64,000 nt of DNA from Diogma glabrata (Eukaryota > Arthropoda > Insecta > Diptera > Cylindrotomidae). This document shows, piece after piece, positions 51,990 through 63,911 of the stretch (the first letter of the stretch is position 1; each line of letters starts with the position of its first letter). The position numbers were made by a program, and so were the translations under genes. The stretch lies in contig OY856187.1 of NCBI GenBank assembly GCA_963693315.1, positions 46,152,235 to 46,216,234 of the forward strand. The letters run 5' to 3'. The notes beneath the pieces are model-generated. The model did no database searches, was not told the DNA's origin, and worked only from the letters and a program-made list of their open reading frames with translations.

Positions 51990-52665
51990 AAACTAGATTA
52001 TTGCATTATAAGTTTGTCAAAAAAAAGTTGTCAAGTGTGTCAAAAGAAAGATTTTTATTTATTTTTTTACCTAATTTTTTGGAAAAAAAATATAAAATTA
52101 ATTGTTTGTTTGAAATGAAGTTTTATTATTATTATTGAGAATTATGGCATTATAAGTTTGTCAAAAAAGTGTTGTCAAGTGTGTCAAAAGAAAGATTTTT
52201 ATTTTTTTTTCCCAATTTTTTGGAAATAAAATTGTTTGTTTAAAATGAAATTTTATTATTATTATTGAGAATTATGGCATTATAAGTTTGTCAACAAAAT
52301 GTTGTCAAGTGTGTCAAAAGATTTTTATTTAGTTTTTTACCCAATTTTTTGGAAAAAAAATAAATTGTTTGTTTGAAATGAAATTTTATTATTATTATTG
52401 ACAATTATGGCATTATAAGTTTGTCAAAAAATGTTGTCAAGTGTGTCAAAAGAAAGGTTTTTATTTATTTTTTGCCCAATTTTTTTAGAAAAAAATAAAA
52501 TTAATAGTTCGTATGACATGATATTTTATTATTATTATAGAGAATTATGGCATTATAAGTTTGTCAAAATATAATGTCAAGTGTGTCAAAAAATGATTTC
52601 ATTTAATTTTTTAGCCAATATTTTGGGAAAAAAAATGTAGCTGTTTTTATGACGTAAATGTAATT
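51990..52665. repeat. Tandem array 1, about 130-144 bp unit, five copies
   Basis: GCATTATAAGTTTGTCAA starts each unit at 52003, 52147, 52277, 52410 and 52550, followed by TTGTCAAGTGTGTCAAAA and a T-rich stretch. Spacing 144, 130, 133 and 140. Confidence 0.85.
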
Positions 52666-52679
52666 TAAAATGAAATTGG

Positions 52680-53100
52680 ACATGGAAATTTTTGAATTTG
52701 TTGTAGTTTTTGAAATATTTTTGGAATTTTGAAAAAGTTTGTATTTTTGATTTTGTAATAATTTTTGCAATATTTTTAGAATTTCGGCAAAAGTTTTAAT
52801 TTTTGATTTTGTAAGAATTTTTGAAATATTTTTAGAATTTTGAAAAATTTTTAATTTTTGATATTATTATAATTTTTGGAATTTTGAAAAAAGTTTTAAT
52901 TTTTGATTTTGTAATAATTTTTGCAATATTTTTAGAATTTTGGAAAAGTTCGAATTTTTAAGAATTTTTGGCATATCATCAGAATTTAGAAAAAGTTTAA
53001 ATATTTGATTTCATTCTAATTTTTAGAATATTTTTGGAATTTTGAAAAAGTTTGATTTTATTTAATTTAACAATATTTTTGGAATTTTGATTACAATTAT
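52680..53100. repeat. Tandem array 2, about 60-bp unit, degenerate
   Basis: Six to eight copies of a T-rich unit of the form ATTTTTGGAATTTTGAAAAAG followed by TTTTTGATTTTGTAATAA, directly after array 1. Confidence 0.7.
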
Positions 53101-53229
53101 CCGGCAACGTATTGATGTCTCGTGTTAGTTTTGTAATAAATTTTTAAACAGAGTCTATCTCTGAATACTTGTACTTTAACAAAGAGTTATGTTTGATATT
53201 CATCGCTGCCCAAAACTAAAAACCATGTC

Positions 53230-54080
53230 CTCATAAAAGTTTTGTTGCCGAAAACTATATCAAAATCCTTAACCCAGACCGAAGTCTTGATATCTCAGAG
53301 CTTGAGATTTCAGCCCCTCCATATTTTCAAAAACTTCAAATTCAGAACGATTAACAACGATAGAAATTCTATCGTAAAAAACCCATTGAAACCAAATCTG
53401 AAATATCCCATAGGTGCGAATGATGCCGATTGGTTTGTTTTTCTTGAAAAAATTTCAACCGTAAATTTCAGATTCAAACCAATAGGAATCTGATGGCGGA
53501 AAAATACGATAGGTTACGATTAGTGCTACATACGGAATGTACGATAAAAAACTATTCAAAACTTGTTTAGTTTTACCAAAAAATTTCAAGTCGTGATCTT
53601 CAGATTTAAAACGATTAACAACGATAGAAATTCCATCGTAAAAAAACCATCGAAACCGAAAAGTAAAAACTCCTATTAATAACGATAGATTACGATTGGT
53701 TGATTTCTCCTGAAAACATCTCAATCGTAAATTTCAGATTCAGCCCGATAGAAATCTAATGACGGGAAAATACGATAAGTTACGATTGGTGCTATATATG
53801 TAATGCCAGATAGAAAACGATTCAAAACTTTTTCAATTTCACCAAATAAAATTTCAATCGTGATCTTCTGATTCAAAATGATTAACTACGATTGAAATTC
53901 TATCGTAGAAAAACCATTGAAACCGAAAACTGAAAAATCCTATAGGTTACGATAGATTACGGTGCGTTTTCTATCTGGCAAATATAGTCTATGCGTTTAA
54001 AATGATTAAATCCGATAGAAACGGATAGCAAACGATAGAAAACTATTCGTTTTCAATCGTTTTCTAACGGTTTCTTTCGA
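53230..54080. repeat. Tandem array 3, about 265-bp unit, three copies
   Basis: GATTAACAACGATAGAAATTC-type starts at 53349, 53613 and 53880 (spacing 264 and 267). Units include ATAGAAATTCTAT palindromes and CGATAGGTTACGATT. Ends at the Helitron relic. Confidence 0.8.
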
Positions 54081-54086
54081 TTTTTT

Positions 54087-54462
54087 TTATAAGGGTTATT
54101 TTAATATGGAAAAAATTTCAAAATATCGTTTTAATTCTATTTATTTATTCAAATATTTGTGAGTACACTATATTTTTTGTTTTTCCGTCTAGTGTGTACA
54201 CGAATAAATCTGAAGGTTTTCCTAACGCGTCAGCCACAAACAGTTGTCCATGTGAGAAGCACAGATTCTCCAAATCTAGTCCACATACTTGCAGTAACTA
54301 TCCTTGTGCTTTGTTGATCGTCATTGCAAAAGCGAGTTGCACTGGAAACTAAACGTTTGAATTCAAATGCCATATCTGTTGGGATCATTGGAATACGAGG
54401 CAACACTACATCTTCCCCTTCGAATTTTCCATTTAAAATCGTGGCTTCAATAGCATTCTAAA
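54087..54462 (-). pseudogene. Helitron helicase C-terminal relic, copy 2
   Basis: Better preserved than copy 1. Minus strand reads ATILNGKFEGEDVVLPRIP, MIPTDMAFEFKRL, then after a frame change LAFAMTINKAQG, a stop, LLQVCGLDLENLCFSHGQL and a final DLFVYTLDGKT. This is the end of the PIF1-type helicase of Helitron RepHel, a rolling-circle transposon protein. The upstream part of the protein is absent on this side of the array. Confidence 0.75.
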
Positions 54463-56498
54463 GTATTTATTTTGTTTTATATTTATTTCATTATATATTA
54501 AAACACGTTTATTTTATCTTAGATGCAGACAGATTTATTTTATGCAACGTTGTGTTTACAAGAAGAAAATGGAAGTGGCATATACATAATAATGAAGTTA
54601 TATACACTTAAATAGGGCTGCCCAATGTAATATTTCTAAAAACATTACATCCGTCACCCCTTGAAAAGGCACTTACCCATCAAACAATTTTACGTACGTA
54701 CCCAAAAGTATACGATCTTTGCACGGAATTCCATACCCTTTTTTCATATATGAATGAGAATGAATGTATATGTGTTACGAATTAAAGTCAAAGTTTACCT
54801 AAAACTATACCATAGGAATAGATGTTATTGGTTTTTGTTGTCCCAAAGTGTCAGGCAAAATGTATATTAAATTGAATACTAATGAATACTGAATTAAATA
54901 AAGTAATTTAATAAATAAATGATCTAAACAATAAAAATTTGTTAAATTTACATATGAAATTACAATACATCTAGGGCGAACTATTATTGCCCACAATCTT
55001 TACATATTTCGTTCGGAAAGCGCATGGAATTTGGTACGAAAATCAGCATTAAATAGGTCTGGAATGCAAAAAATAACCGAGGTTATAAAATAACTTTTAG
55101 TTTTTGTTATAAATCGGTTGACAATAAGTTATTTTGATACATGTTATAATATGATAACATTTAAACCAAAATATAATAACCAAATTATTATGTGCCACTT
55201 TAAAACGTTGGAGATATGTTAATCATGCGTTTCGAAATAACGTTGAATTTTAGTTATAAGATCTTGGTAGTATTACGATTAAATAAAACCTATTAATTAG
55301 ATCGTATTTATAAAAACGAAGTAAAGTATAATTTTTAGTTTTCGTTATGTTACTTTATAACATCATATAAACCATCATTTTAAACGTTGAATTTACCTGA
55401 TAATAACCGTAGTTGATAAATATATCCTATTTTAATGTAAAAAAATTAAACAAAGAAAATACGCAACAGAAAACATTGTCATTGTTGTTTTGTATTTTGA
55501 ATGAATATGAAAATCAGTGAAATCAGTGTTTGTGTTAAATCAAATTTAATTAATAATTAAATTAACCAGAAGGTTTGGTTATATTAATCAATTGTGAAAT
55601 AGTGCTAAATTTAATGTATTCTTATATATGTACGAAAAAATATATATGAAAAAATTCAAAATAGTTATTGTTTCTCAGTGAATATTGGTGATAAAAAATA
55701 TTGATTTGAGACGAGTAAAATTTTGTATAATGGAAGACTATGACTTCTAGGTATTATTGAATTATCAGGTATTTATTTATTTATTCAATTATTAGGTATT
55801 TACAGATTAAATGAGGTTCTTGCATAAAACTTGTAATTATAGAAAAGATCAATTAACCCTAAACGGAAGTTTCTTGAAAAGTTTATTGTTTTTTGTTCCA
55901 CATTTGGGTATCATATTTATTTTTGAACGAGTGTAAATTATAATTGAGAAAATTGTTTGATCCTAGCATTTTTCGATTTCTGTAAATTAATATCAAATAA
56001 AATTAAATAAATTGGTTGCTTCAAAATTTAGGAAAAAAATAACAAAAAACTGCTTCGATAAAATTTCTCAAAAAATATTTCTCTAATTTAATTTATGTAA
56101 ATATGAGCCATTTATTTTGAAAGTTGCGCAAGTCCATTTATGTTTGATTCGTGATATTGAAAGGATTGCGTTGGATTAAATTTAAAAATATGGGTAACCG
56201 ATAGCATAGTAGAATAATGTGTATGGGGCTCTAATGGGGTCAAACTAATCCCCCCTGTTATCATATGCAACATTATTTAAAAAATAATATGTGTTTGATG
56301 CCTATTAATGTACTTACACCACTTTCAAAATCAATGAAATGACATTTTCAATTCTTAAGAAATCTACTTCTACTTTAACTTACACATTGTGAAACTCTTT
56401 TAATATTAAGTTTAATATTGATTTATTAATTATTCTACACTCTTCTGAAGTTTTATTATGCGAGAGGGATGGAAAATAACTATGGTGCCCAGGTGATG
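54463..56498. other. AT-rich stretch without a supported gene
   Basis: Words such as GGTTATAAAATAAC and TAACGTTGAATTTTAG recur between 55080 and 55400 and may be an old repeat. No coding frame above chance is recognisable. Confidence 0.5.
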
Positions 56499-56679
56499 CC
56501 CTGGCGAAAATTCTTGTAGGAATTTTTGTTATAGGATCTTACATGAACTTTAAAAGATCCTATGTGAATCTTGTATGATATTGTATGATCTTGTGAACTT
56601 CTTGTTCCAATTCTCTACAAGAAATGATCATGATCATGTAAGTTCCTATATAATTTTCCTACAAGAATTTTTGCCAGGG
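56499..56679. mobile_element. 181-bp MITE
   Basis: CCCTGGCGAAAATTCTTGTA at the left and its reverse complement with one mismatch at the right, continuing for nearly 30 bp. Inside are inverted GATCCTAT and GATCATGATC words. Target duplication not resolved. Confidence 0.7.
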
Positions 56680-58554
56680 TGTATAGTATGTATATTCATT
56701 ATATTATTTTGTTATAGGTTTGTGAGTTGCCTGGTGGTTTTGTATAGTGATACCAACTTTATATTATTAAAGGCTTTCGTTCTTCCTAGTTAAAGTAAAT
56801 TCAATGTTTTGAATGGTGCATCCTCATTCGTTTTTGCTCTGTAGAATATTTGTATATGGATCGCTTCCCAAAAATCGTATCCAACATATTTTAAACCAAT
56901 GTATGCTTTAACTGTCAGTAATTTTTAGCCTGTTAAAAGTACTGTTAAATAGAGCTCAAATGAACTGCTCACGTTTCATTTTTTATAGAATGACCTTATT
57001 CTTTCGACACTTTTTTATGAGGAACAAGCAATACATAGTTTTTTATTCCTTTTTTACAACTTCAAAATTTCTGCCATCTCTACCAAGTAGAAGTAAATGC
57101 CCTATTGCCCATTTCCGGTACATCGTGAAAAACGAATTGTGAAAAAGTTATAGCAAATTTTTCATAACTAGTATTCCATGTCGCGAGAAGTAACAAATTC
57201 ATATCAGAACATTCTTCTTGATTTCATTTATTGTACTTATTCCTCAGTTCCCAATTCATACAGAAATGCCGGAATAGGCGTACTGAAGCTAGAATTTATG
57301 GGCAATGATATCTAAATTATTTTCGTAAGATTGGACAATTTTCTGAACTCCGGTATTATTCATAAAAAAATTATACCCATTCGCATGGGTATAATTTTTG
57401 TATGATTAATAAAAATAAACAATAATCCAATAATTTTTGTCTGAACATGTGTAAGGTATAGATTTTGATTACATACGTCACGTCGGACGTATCTTGAAGG
57501 TGAATATTTTCCAACATGCTTAAATTTATAATATTACAAGTAAAGGACAAATTAAACAATCCGAATTTAAGAAAACTAGATTGTTTTTCCACTGCTACTT
57601 TAATTATTATAGATGAAGCTGTGATCTCAAAAATTTTATTGCATTTAAAATTATACAATTTTATTTTCCATACCCATTCAAAACTCTCCCAATGGACTTG
57701 CGCCACTTTCAAAATAAATAGTGAAGTCTTTGCTACCTATTCGCGGTACAAGTTCCAACACGGAATTAAGGAAATTTGTATTCTTTTGAAAAAGTGCAAT
57801 ACAAAAAATATAAATTTCCATAATTCGGAGTCGGAACTTGTACCGAACAAGTAGAAAGAATTCTCTAAAATATTTTCATCACTTCATTAACCAGAAAATT
57901 TTCGGATTAGAGCATTTTTATGATTTTGAATATATTAGTAACCAATTGCTTCAGAATTAAAAGATCATGTAAAAATGTAGCTGTTAAGACAGCTAATTCG
58001 ATTTTTTTGGAAAATGGACTTACGCCACTTTCAAAATAAACGGCTCATATATGTTTTTTTCTAAATGTAAATAATGTAAAATCTCGTACAAAAAACTTTG
58101 TGTGTAATTCGGGCATATAGTAGCTTTTTTGCTTTCGAGTGTTTGTTGCCCAAGGTTAACGCCTTGAGTAACAATTTCGCTCTCAAGCAAAAAAAAGCTT
58201 TAAAAAATAAATAAATTTGTTTTCGTTTATTTTACAGGGCTACAATATGAGGCCTTTGAGAAAATATATTTTTTTATCGAGTAAATTAGGGTATAATATA
58301 AAGGGGCTCCAATTCAGTATTCCTTTAAAATGTATTTTGGAATTTTACACTTCACCGTTTTTGTATAATTTTGAACAATGGTGTTTTCCTTGTGTTTTCT
58401 TTCCTCGCTTAACTCCGAACCTAATTGATCGAAAATCTTAAGGTATATTTTGAATGATAGAAAAATTAGTAATTGTATAATAAAAAATATAGAAAATAGT
58501 CACATACTCCTAACTATATTTATTGATACTCCTAATTATAGTTTACACCGAGAA
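56680..58554. other. AT-rich stretch without a supported gene
   Basis: Contains a hairpin with 15-bp perfect arms at 57366-57399 (AAAATTATACCCAT, loop TCGC). Two overlapping opposite-strand frames at 57371-57854 have no recognisable domain; neither shows a clear family. A phrase ACTT(A/G)CGCCACTTTCAAAATAAA appears at 57697 and 58019, suggesting a small dispersed repeat. Confidence 0.45.
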
Positions 58555-59965
58555 GTGGTACAACTGGTCAACATCGGTGTGGTGGAGCGAATGAAAAATG
58601 TATTCCATGATTCTGGAAATGTGACGGTGAACGTGATTGTAAAGATGGATCTGATGAGCCGGCTACATGTCCTGCTCGTCATTGTTGAGCAGGCACATTC
58701 CACTGTGGTAATACAAATTGCACACCATCAGCCACCATTTGTGACGGAACATACAACTGTGGGGATAAAATCGATGAACAAAACTGTGATTAGACCTTTT
58801 CCAGATTCTGATTTCAAATACAAATCTAGCGGAAGCTGCATACTTGATAGTTGGAAACGTGATGACGATGCTGTAATGACGCTAGTGATGAAGATCTTGT
58901 TGTGTATCGTAAGTATCCAATGAAACACAATCTTTTTAATTTAGGTCGATAATTATATTCTTGGTTTCAGATAAAGGTATGTGTGAAAGAAACGGAACAG
59001 CTGGATGGCAACATTGTCCAGGTCAATCAAACTATTGTTGCATTCCCTAATGGTTGTTCCATGATCATTGTTGGTGTTGTTGCGATGGGTATAGTGCTAA
59101 TCCTCCGGCTCCATGTCCAGTTTCAGGAACTCTGCTACTATTCTTCGGCGGTACCATATATCTTCCTCCGTCAGGTTTGTGGAATTTTCAGGACATCTGA
59201 ATAGGTTGTCTACATCGTGCGGTGTGCTTTCACATGCGGGACACTTGCGTGACAACAATCATCACAGAACAACCATTTGGCAATGCAACGATAGTTTGAT
59301 TGACCTGCAAAACGTGGGTGGCAACGTTTGTGCAGTGTCTTTGACGGCACATGTAAGCCGGCTTCGACGAAGGGTGCAAATCCGTTGCTCGATTTTTTGG
59401 GTTCTGTGATGGTAAAGACGATTGCCATGATAATAGTGACGAGCTTCCAGAAAGTTTTCCTAAATGCAGTGCGGAAACAGATTTTAAATGTGGAAGTAAT
59501 CGTTGTATTCCAAAGTAAGCTAATTTATCAGATCTTTTATAATTTTTTATTTATTTTTTTACCTCTAATTTTCTTTCCCAACAGACAATGGACTTATGAT
59601 TTTGCCAATGATTGCGGCGATAGATCTGACGAAAGTGAATTTATTTGCAAAGAAAAATATCGTGAATGTTCGGGATTAGAATTCCGTTGTGGAAAAGGAA
59701 AATGTGGATATCAAAATACGATATAAAATTTAAATATGAAAGGAAATTCTAAACATGACATCTGTGTCTATTGATTGGATTGTTGATAACTTATATTGGA
59801 CAGAAACAGATCGAACAGGAGCGAAACCAAGAGGTAGTGTCATGGTTGCAAAGACAGATGAACACTATCGTTGAGCTGTAGTTAACAATGGAATAGAATT
59901 ACAAAGATCTATTGCAGTTGATCCACAACTAGGTCGAATAAAATTAACAATAACAATTAATAACT
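58555..59965 (+). pseudogene. LDL-receptor-related (LRP-type) gene copy, decayed, two short introns retained
   Basis: Fragments in several frames spell LDL-receptor class A repeats: CDGERDCKDGSDE, then [12 protein letters not shown] and [17 protein letters not shown] (58571-58785), later DDCHDNSDE and [11 protein letters not shown] (59410-59514), then CGDRSDES and [10 protein letters not shown] (59600-59710). Each carries the Asp/Glu calcium cage of the family. From about 59765 the text reads [13 protein letters not shown] and SIAVDPQLGRI, the YWTD propeller that follows class A repeats in LRP receptors. Introns fit GT-AG rules at 58909-58970 (62 bp) and 59515-59584 (70 bp). Stops and frame changes are frequent, so it cannot be functional. 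Repeat order and YWTD wording suggest an LRP1 or LRP2 (megalin) type endocytic receptor; I cannot tell which. Confidence 0.8.
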
Positions 59966-60342
59966 ATTAACCCTGGGTTCCAATTAGCTGCTAAATTGTA
60001 CAAAACTGCTAAATCAAATTTTAAATTAAATTTTAAAAAATTACCGAATTTTAATTTAAAGAAATGTAATCAAGTTGTCAAATATTGTTTTACGTATGTA
60101 TTTCTTCACAATTATTTGGAAACAAAATGTTGATTTAGATTTTATTCAAATAAAATTGTTGACTAAATTAATTTAGATTTAGCACGTTTAGTACAATTTA
60201 GCATCAATTGGAACGCAGTCTAAATATAACAATTAAAATAATTGCAAACCAACATTTTATGAGGCTATAAAAAAATATTAAACATCCAGCTCAATTCCTA
60301 CCGGATGATATTTGAAATAAAATTAACGTTAAAACAATTAGT
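59966..60342. other. AT-rich stretch without a supported gene
   Basis: A weak palindrome centred near 60090 (AGCTGCTAAATTGTAC to GTACAATTTAGCATC, about 59989-60205) may be another fold-back element. Confidence 0.35.
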
Positions 60343-60572
60343 GCGTTCGATTTGACTGACGCTGGGTTTTAACATGCGAACTGCGGACTGTAGGTGGTGT
60401 TATTAACCAATCAAAAATGAGAATTTTGTGGTGAATATAAAATTGTCTTCTTTGGTTGGTTAATAAAAACTTTCACAGTCCACAGTTCGCATGCTAAAAC
60501 CCAGCTGGAAACAATTGAAAACACAGCAACAATTGCATACAATTTTTCAGTTGTTTCAGTCAAATCGAACAC
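60343..60572. mobile_element. MITE with GTTCGATTTGACTGA ends, containing a nested MITE
   Basis: Left GCGTTCGATTTGACTGA and right TCAGTCAAATCGAAC are inverted. Without the inner element (60361-60505) it is about 85 bp, the same size as the related copy at 48204-48281. Confidence 0.65.
60361..60505. mobile_element. 145-bp palindromic MITE nested in the above
   Basis: GCTGGGTTTTAACATGCGAA and its near-exact reverse complement at the right; TTAACCAATCA/TGGTTGGTTAA-type inner arms. A related partial copy is at 61131-61231. Confidence 0.7.
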
Positions 60573-61130
60573 AGCTATTATTGAAATATTAGATTTTAGT
60601 ACAATCGAATAATTTTTGTCAAAAACTTATCATTATCGGTATTCATAAAACCACCATTTCATGATATCATTTCTACCCTCAAAAGTAATGAGTATTTTGA
60701 GTTCATTCTATGAACAAAAAGATTTATTCGTATTAATCATATTAATAAAAAGTTATTTAAAAAACTATCCTCATCAAAATAATTACTATCGGTGCGTTAG
60801 TACGTAGTAGTAGTAGTAAAGTAATCTACTATCAGAAACACGCTGGGTGAACAGATGCGCACTGTCAAAACCCCCTATATAGAAGCCTTCTTCATTTTTT
60901 AGCACAGTAAAAATCGTGAATTTGTAGCGCTATTTTGAAATTAAAACTCAATATAAAAAACATTCAAAAAAACGTCATAACGCCATCTGGAAAAATAAAA
61001 CTCCATATAAAAAAATTCAAAAAAATTTAATCAAAAAGACTAATACAATTTTTTGCATATGGCAATGTTCATTGTTTATTGCAAATGGCGTGAATCAGTA
61101 CGGCTATGATTAAGGAGATTTGGGCACTAT

Positions 61131-61231
61131 GGGTTGCGAAATTTTTTATTAACCAATCAGGAAGAGATTTTTATTTTCACCACGAAATTCTTACTTTTGA
61201 TTTTTTAATAACACCGTCCACAGTTCGCATG
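61131..61231. mobile_element. Partial copy of the 145-bp MITE
   Basis: Shares TATTAACCAATCAG and the tail ACACCGTCCACAGTTCGCAT with 60361-60505, with a diverged outer left end. Confidence 0.55.
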
Positions 61232-62209
61232 CTACTTATCCCACTACAGACTGGGATAAGTTGAATTAAACCATTTATGTAATATGTTTATTTAAAATGG
61301 ATTTGATGATGATTGTTTTTTGTAATTTTTTATTTTAATTATGTGTCTATCTTTAATCATTAATTATTTAAGAAAAATTTATATACATATATAAAATTAA
61401 TTTTATAATAATAAGTAGATTTATTTTATTTATCATAGATAAAATAATAATTAAATTTATTACAAATTATTTATATTATTAGATTAATAAAATTAAAAAT
61501 AAATTTAAAATAAAACTTTTCACAACGTTAAATTTGAGTTTTTCTGGGTGTATTAGATCACGTTGAAACTACATTATTTTGTAACGTAAGTTATTTAATA
61601 ACTGGGTATTTACAGTATAGCTATGCTGTGGAGACTACGTTTTTCCAACGTCATTATATTTAATTTGTGCTTTTTTCTCAACAAACACATTTATGTTGAA
61701 GTTACGTTTTATTTTAACGTAAGTTATTTAATAACTGGGCATTTACAGTTGCCATAATGTTTGTGGTAGGCTTTTTCAACGTAAAAATAACCAAAATATA
61801 ACTTTCAATAGTTATTCAACGTGAGTTATTTCACCATAAAATAACGGTAATACAACTTTGTTTTGTTGCTTGGGATACAATACCATAAATATTGGACTTG
61901 GAAAATTGTGACAGAGTTCATCCGCCAAGGGTACCGAAATCCGTGCTTTGGGAGATACCTATTCCGAGTACTCCGTGCAACTTTCAGTGCGAAAAGGTAC
62001 GAATTTCCATGCTCATTGCTTATTGGGTATTATATATGTTCACATTGTAATTTACATTTTTTTTAAGTTTAAAAAATTAAAAAACAAATACTTAGTACAT
62101 TTCATTTAATATATCTTATATACCTTATAATTTCTATTAAACAAAAAATAAAATTATTTCGAATTCGATTATCATAATTCATATTTTAATTCATTATCTC
62201 TAAATCTAA
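61232..62209. other. AT-rich stretch with a duplicated 35-bp phrase
   Basis: AACGTAAGTTATTTAATAAC followed by TGGGYATTTACAGT occurs at 61580 and 61718, about 138 bp apart, with weaker AACGT-rich similarity to 61870. Probably an old repeat element; no gene supported. Confidence 0.45.
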
Positions 62210-63290
62210 AAGGTGGAAGGATAGTCTAGTCCGTGTGCGTAAATCATATCTGTTAATTAAATTTTCGTTATTTTGTAAAACCTGAACATTATCATAACTT
62301 TTTTCTGTGGACCTGGTATCATCAAGTGCGTCTTCAAAAATAATAATTCGTCTTCAATTTCAGATTCCGCGCCGGTAATTTCTTCATTGCCACCAGAATC
62401 GTGTATTTCCCAAAAAACTCTTTCATGATTATTCCACTTTTTAGAATTCATTTTTGGGTTATTTCCATCATAATTTTTGTTTATGTCGTCGCAATCATCT
62501 TCCTCTCTTCCAATCTCATTCGTTTTATTTTCAACCTGTTCTTTTCTAAGCTCATATGACCTAATCTGATCTACATGACGCGACGTCTTGTGATTTTACC
62601 ACTGTCCTCTAATAAGCACTCGTACATACGTGGACCAAAAATTTTAGTAATTTTCGCTTTAAGTATGGTCTAAAGCGAAAATTACTAAAATTTTTGGTTT
62701 TATTAGGTTCTCGGTAAGTTCGTATCATAACTAAATCGTGTTTTTTGAATTTTTTTCTTTTGTCATTACTATTAGTATCTAGTTCAACTCTGGTTTCAAT
62801 ACTCTTCGGGCTTAAAAGGTCGAACCTTGTTTTAGGAACATAATTGAGAAGTAATTTTGAAGGAGGTTCGCCGGTAGTGCAGTGATTTGTAATTCTATAA
62901 TCAAATAAAAATTGGCATAAAGCTTAGTCTATATCTTCTACATTTTCAAACATAATTTTTCTCAATGCATTTTTGACAGTATTAACCGAGTTTTCCGCAG
63001 CACCGTTTGTAGCTGGGTGAGCAGGCGCTGTACAACTATGTTTTATGCCGTTCATCTGGGCAAACCATTTAAACGCAGATCCGGTGAATTGGGTTCCGTT
63101 GTCGGTTACTATTTGATCAGGAATACCGAATCTTGTGAAATAATATCTTAAAACTTTTATTGTGAACTCAGATGTAGGACTTGTGGTGTGCTGAACTTCC
63201 GGGCATTTGGAAAAAGCATCCGTTGTTATTAGAAAATATTTTCCTTTAAACAGCCCAGCATCAAATATAAAAATAGAATGTTATTATAAC
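62210..63290 (-). pseudogene. Ty3/gypsy integrase relic
   Basis: Minus strand from about 63290: YFLITTDAFSKCPE, FGIPDQIVTDNGTQF, then ATNGAAENSVNTVKNALRK, i.e. the D,D,E integrase core with its second Asp and Glu motifs, then a stop near 62922 and a continuing RITNHCTTGEPPSKLL, LDLLSPKSIE and DLVMIRTYREPN. Past the inverted duplication at 62635-62697 it continues GPRMYECLLEDSGKITRRHVDQIR and an acidic tail (62451-62257). Similar in style to gypsy-3 integrase (both NGAAENSV), so possibly a Mag-like relative. No LTR seen. Confidence 0.78.
62635..62697. repeat. Perfect 27-bp-arm inverted duplication
   Basis: CCAAAAATTTTAGTAATTTT and onward through CGCTTTA is repeated as an exact reverse complement after a 9-base spacer AGTATGGTC. 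It interrupts the integrase relic, whose coding resumes on the left side. Confidence 0.85.
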
Positions 63291-63526
63291 TCGCAGTCAA
63301 ATGAATGTCTCCATCCAGTATTCTATTGTTTTATTTCTTTTATTTCTGTGTTAGAAAAAGGGACACATTTTTAAACTGATTTTATATTTTTACAAAACAA
63401 TAAAGGGATTTAAAACTTTATTTTAGATTAAGGACAAAAAACACCTTTAGTAAATCACTAAACACAAAAATTTTGAGTGTACAAACAGATAAACTTTTGT
63501 TCAAATAGGCATAATTGTTTTGATTA

Positions 63527-63877
63527 TTAAATTTTTTTACTATAATTGGCTATGCTACTTGTTTCGATTAATATAAATTGGATGCAATCAAATGGAAAAG
63601 CAAATGTTATTGGCATAATTAAATTCAAAAATCTGTTTCCACTGGCAGACCAGGACTCAGGAGCTTTGCGTTCTTTTACATCTTTTACAAAATACGTGAG
63701 GAGACCGCGTTTTGTCCTGATGAGTATCGAAATTTTGAAGTAACAACAATATATGTTTCTTTGAGCGATTTCTTCATGGGATTCCTTTCCTTTCTTAGAT
63801 GTAATAAATTCACCACAAACGTAACAAAAACAGTCAGGATGTACTTTACACAACCATATCTCGCGTAGGAAATGCAA
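63527..63877 (-). pseudogene. Cys-rich ORF of a repetitive arthropod family, probably decayed
   Basis: 116 codons. The first half reads KVHPDCFCYVCGEFI with spaced lysines, resembling an uncharacterised arthropod protein family that begins with HPDxFCYVCGEFI and is often found near repeats. The second half (KAPESWSAS, then a stretch ending FAFPFD) does not keep the expected second Cys cluster. Role unknown; from memory of the family pattern only, so treat as a lead. Confidence 0.35.
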
Positions 63878-63908
63878 GTTTTTCTATGATAGTAAATAAA
63901 TAAACGAT

Positions 63909-63911
<3 letters not shown>

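Noticed and set aside
51990..52665. CRISPR-like regular spacing
   Set aside because: The whole 130-144-bp unit is repeated, not short repeats with unique spacers; it is a eukaryotic tandem array.
58450..58923. 157-codon plus-strand frame as a real protein
   Set aside because: The LDL-receptor repeat signal is in another frame over the same DNA; this frame is a shadow.
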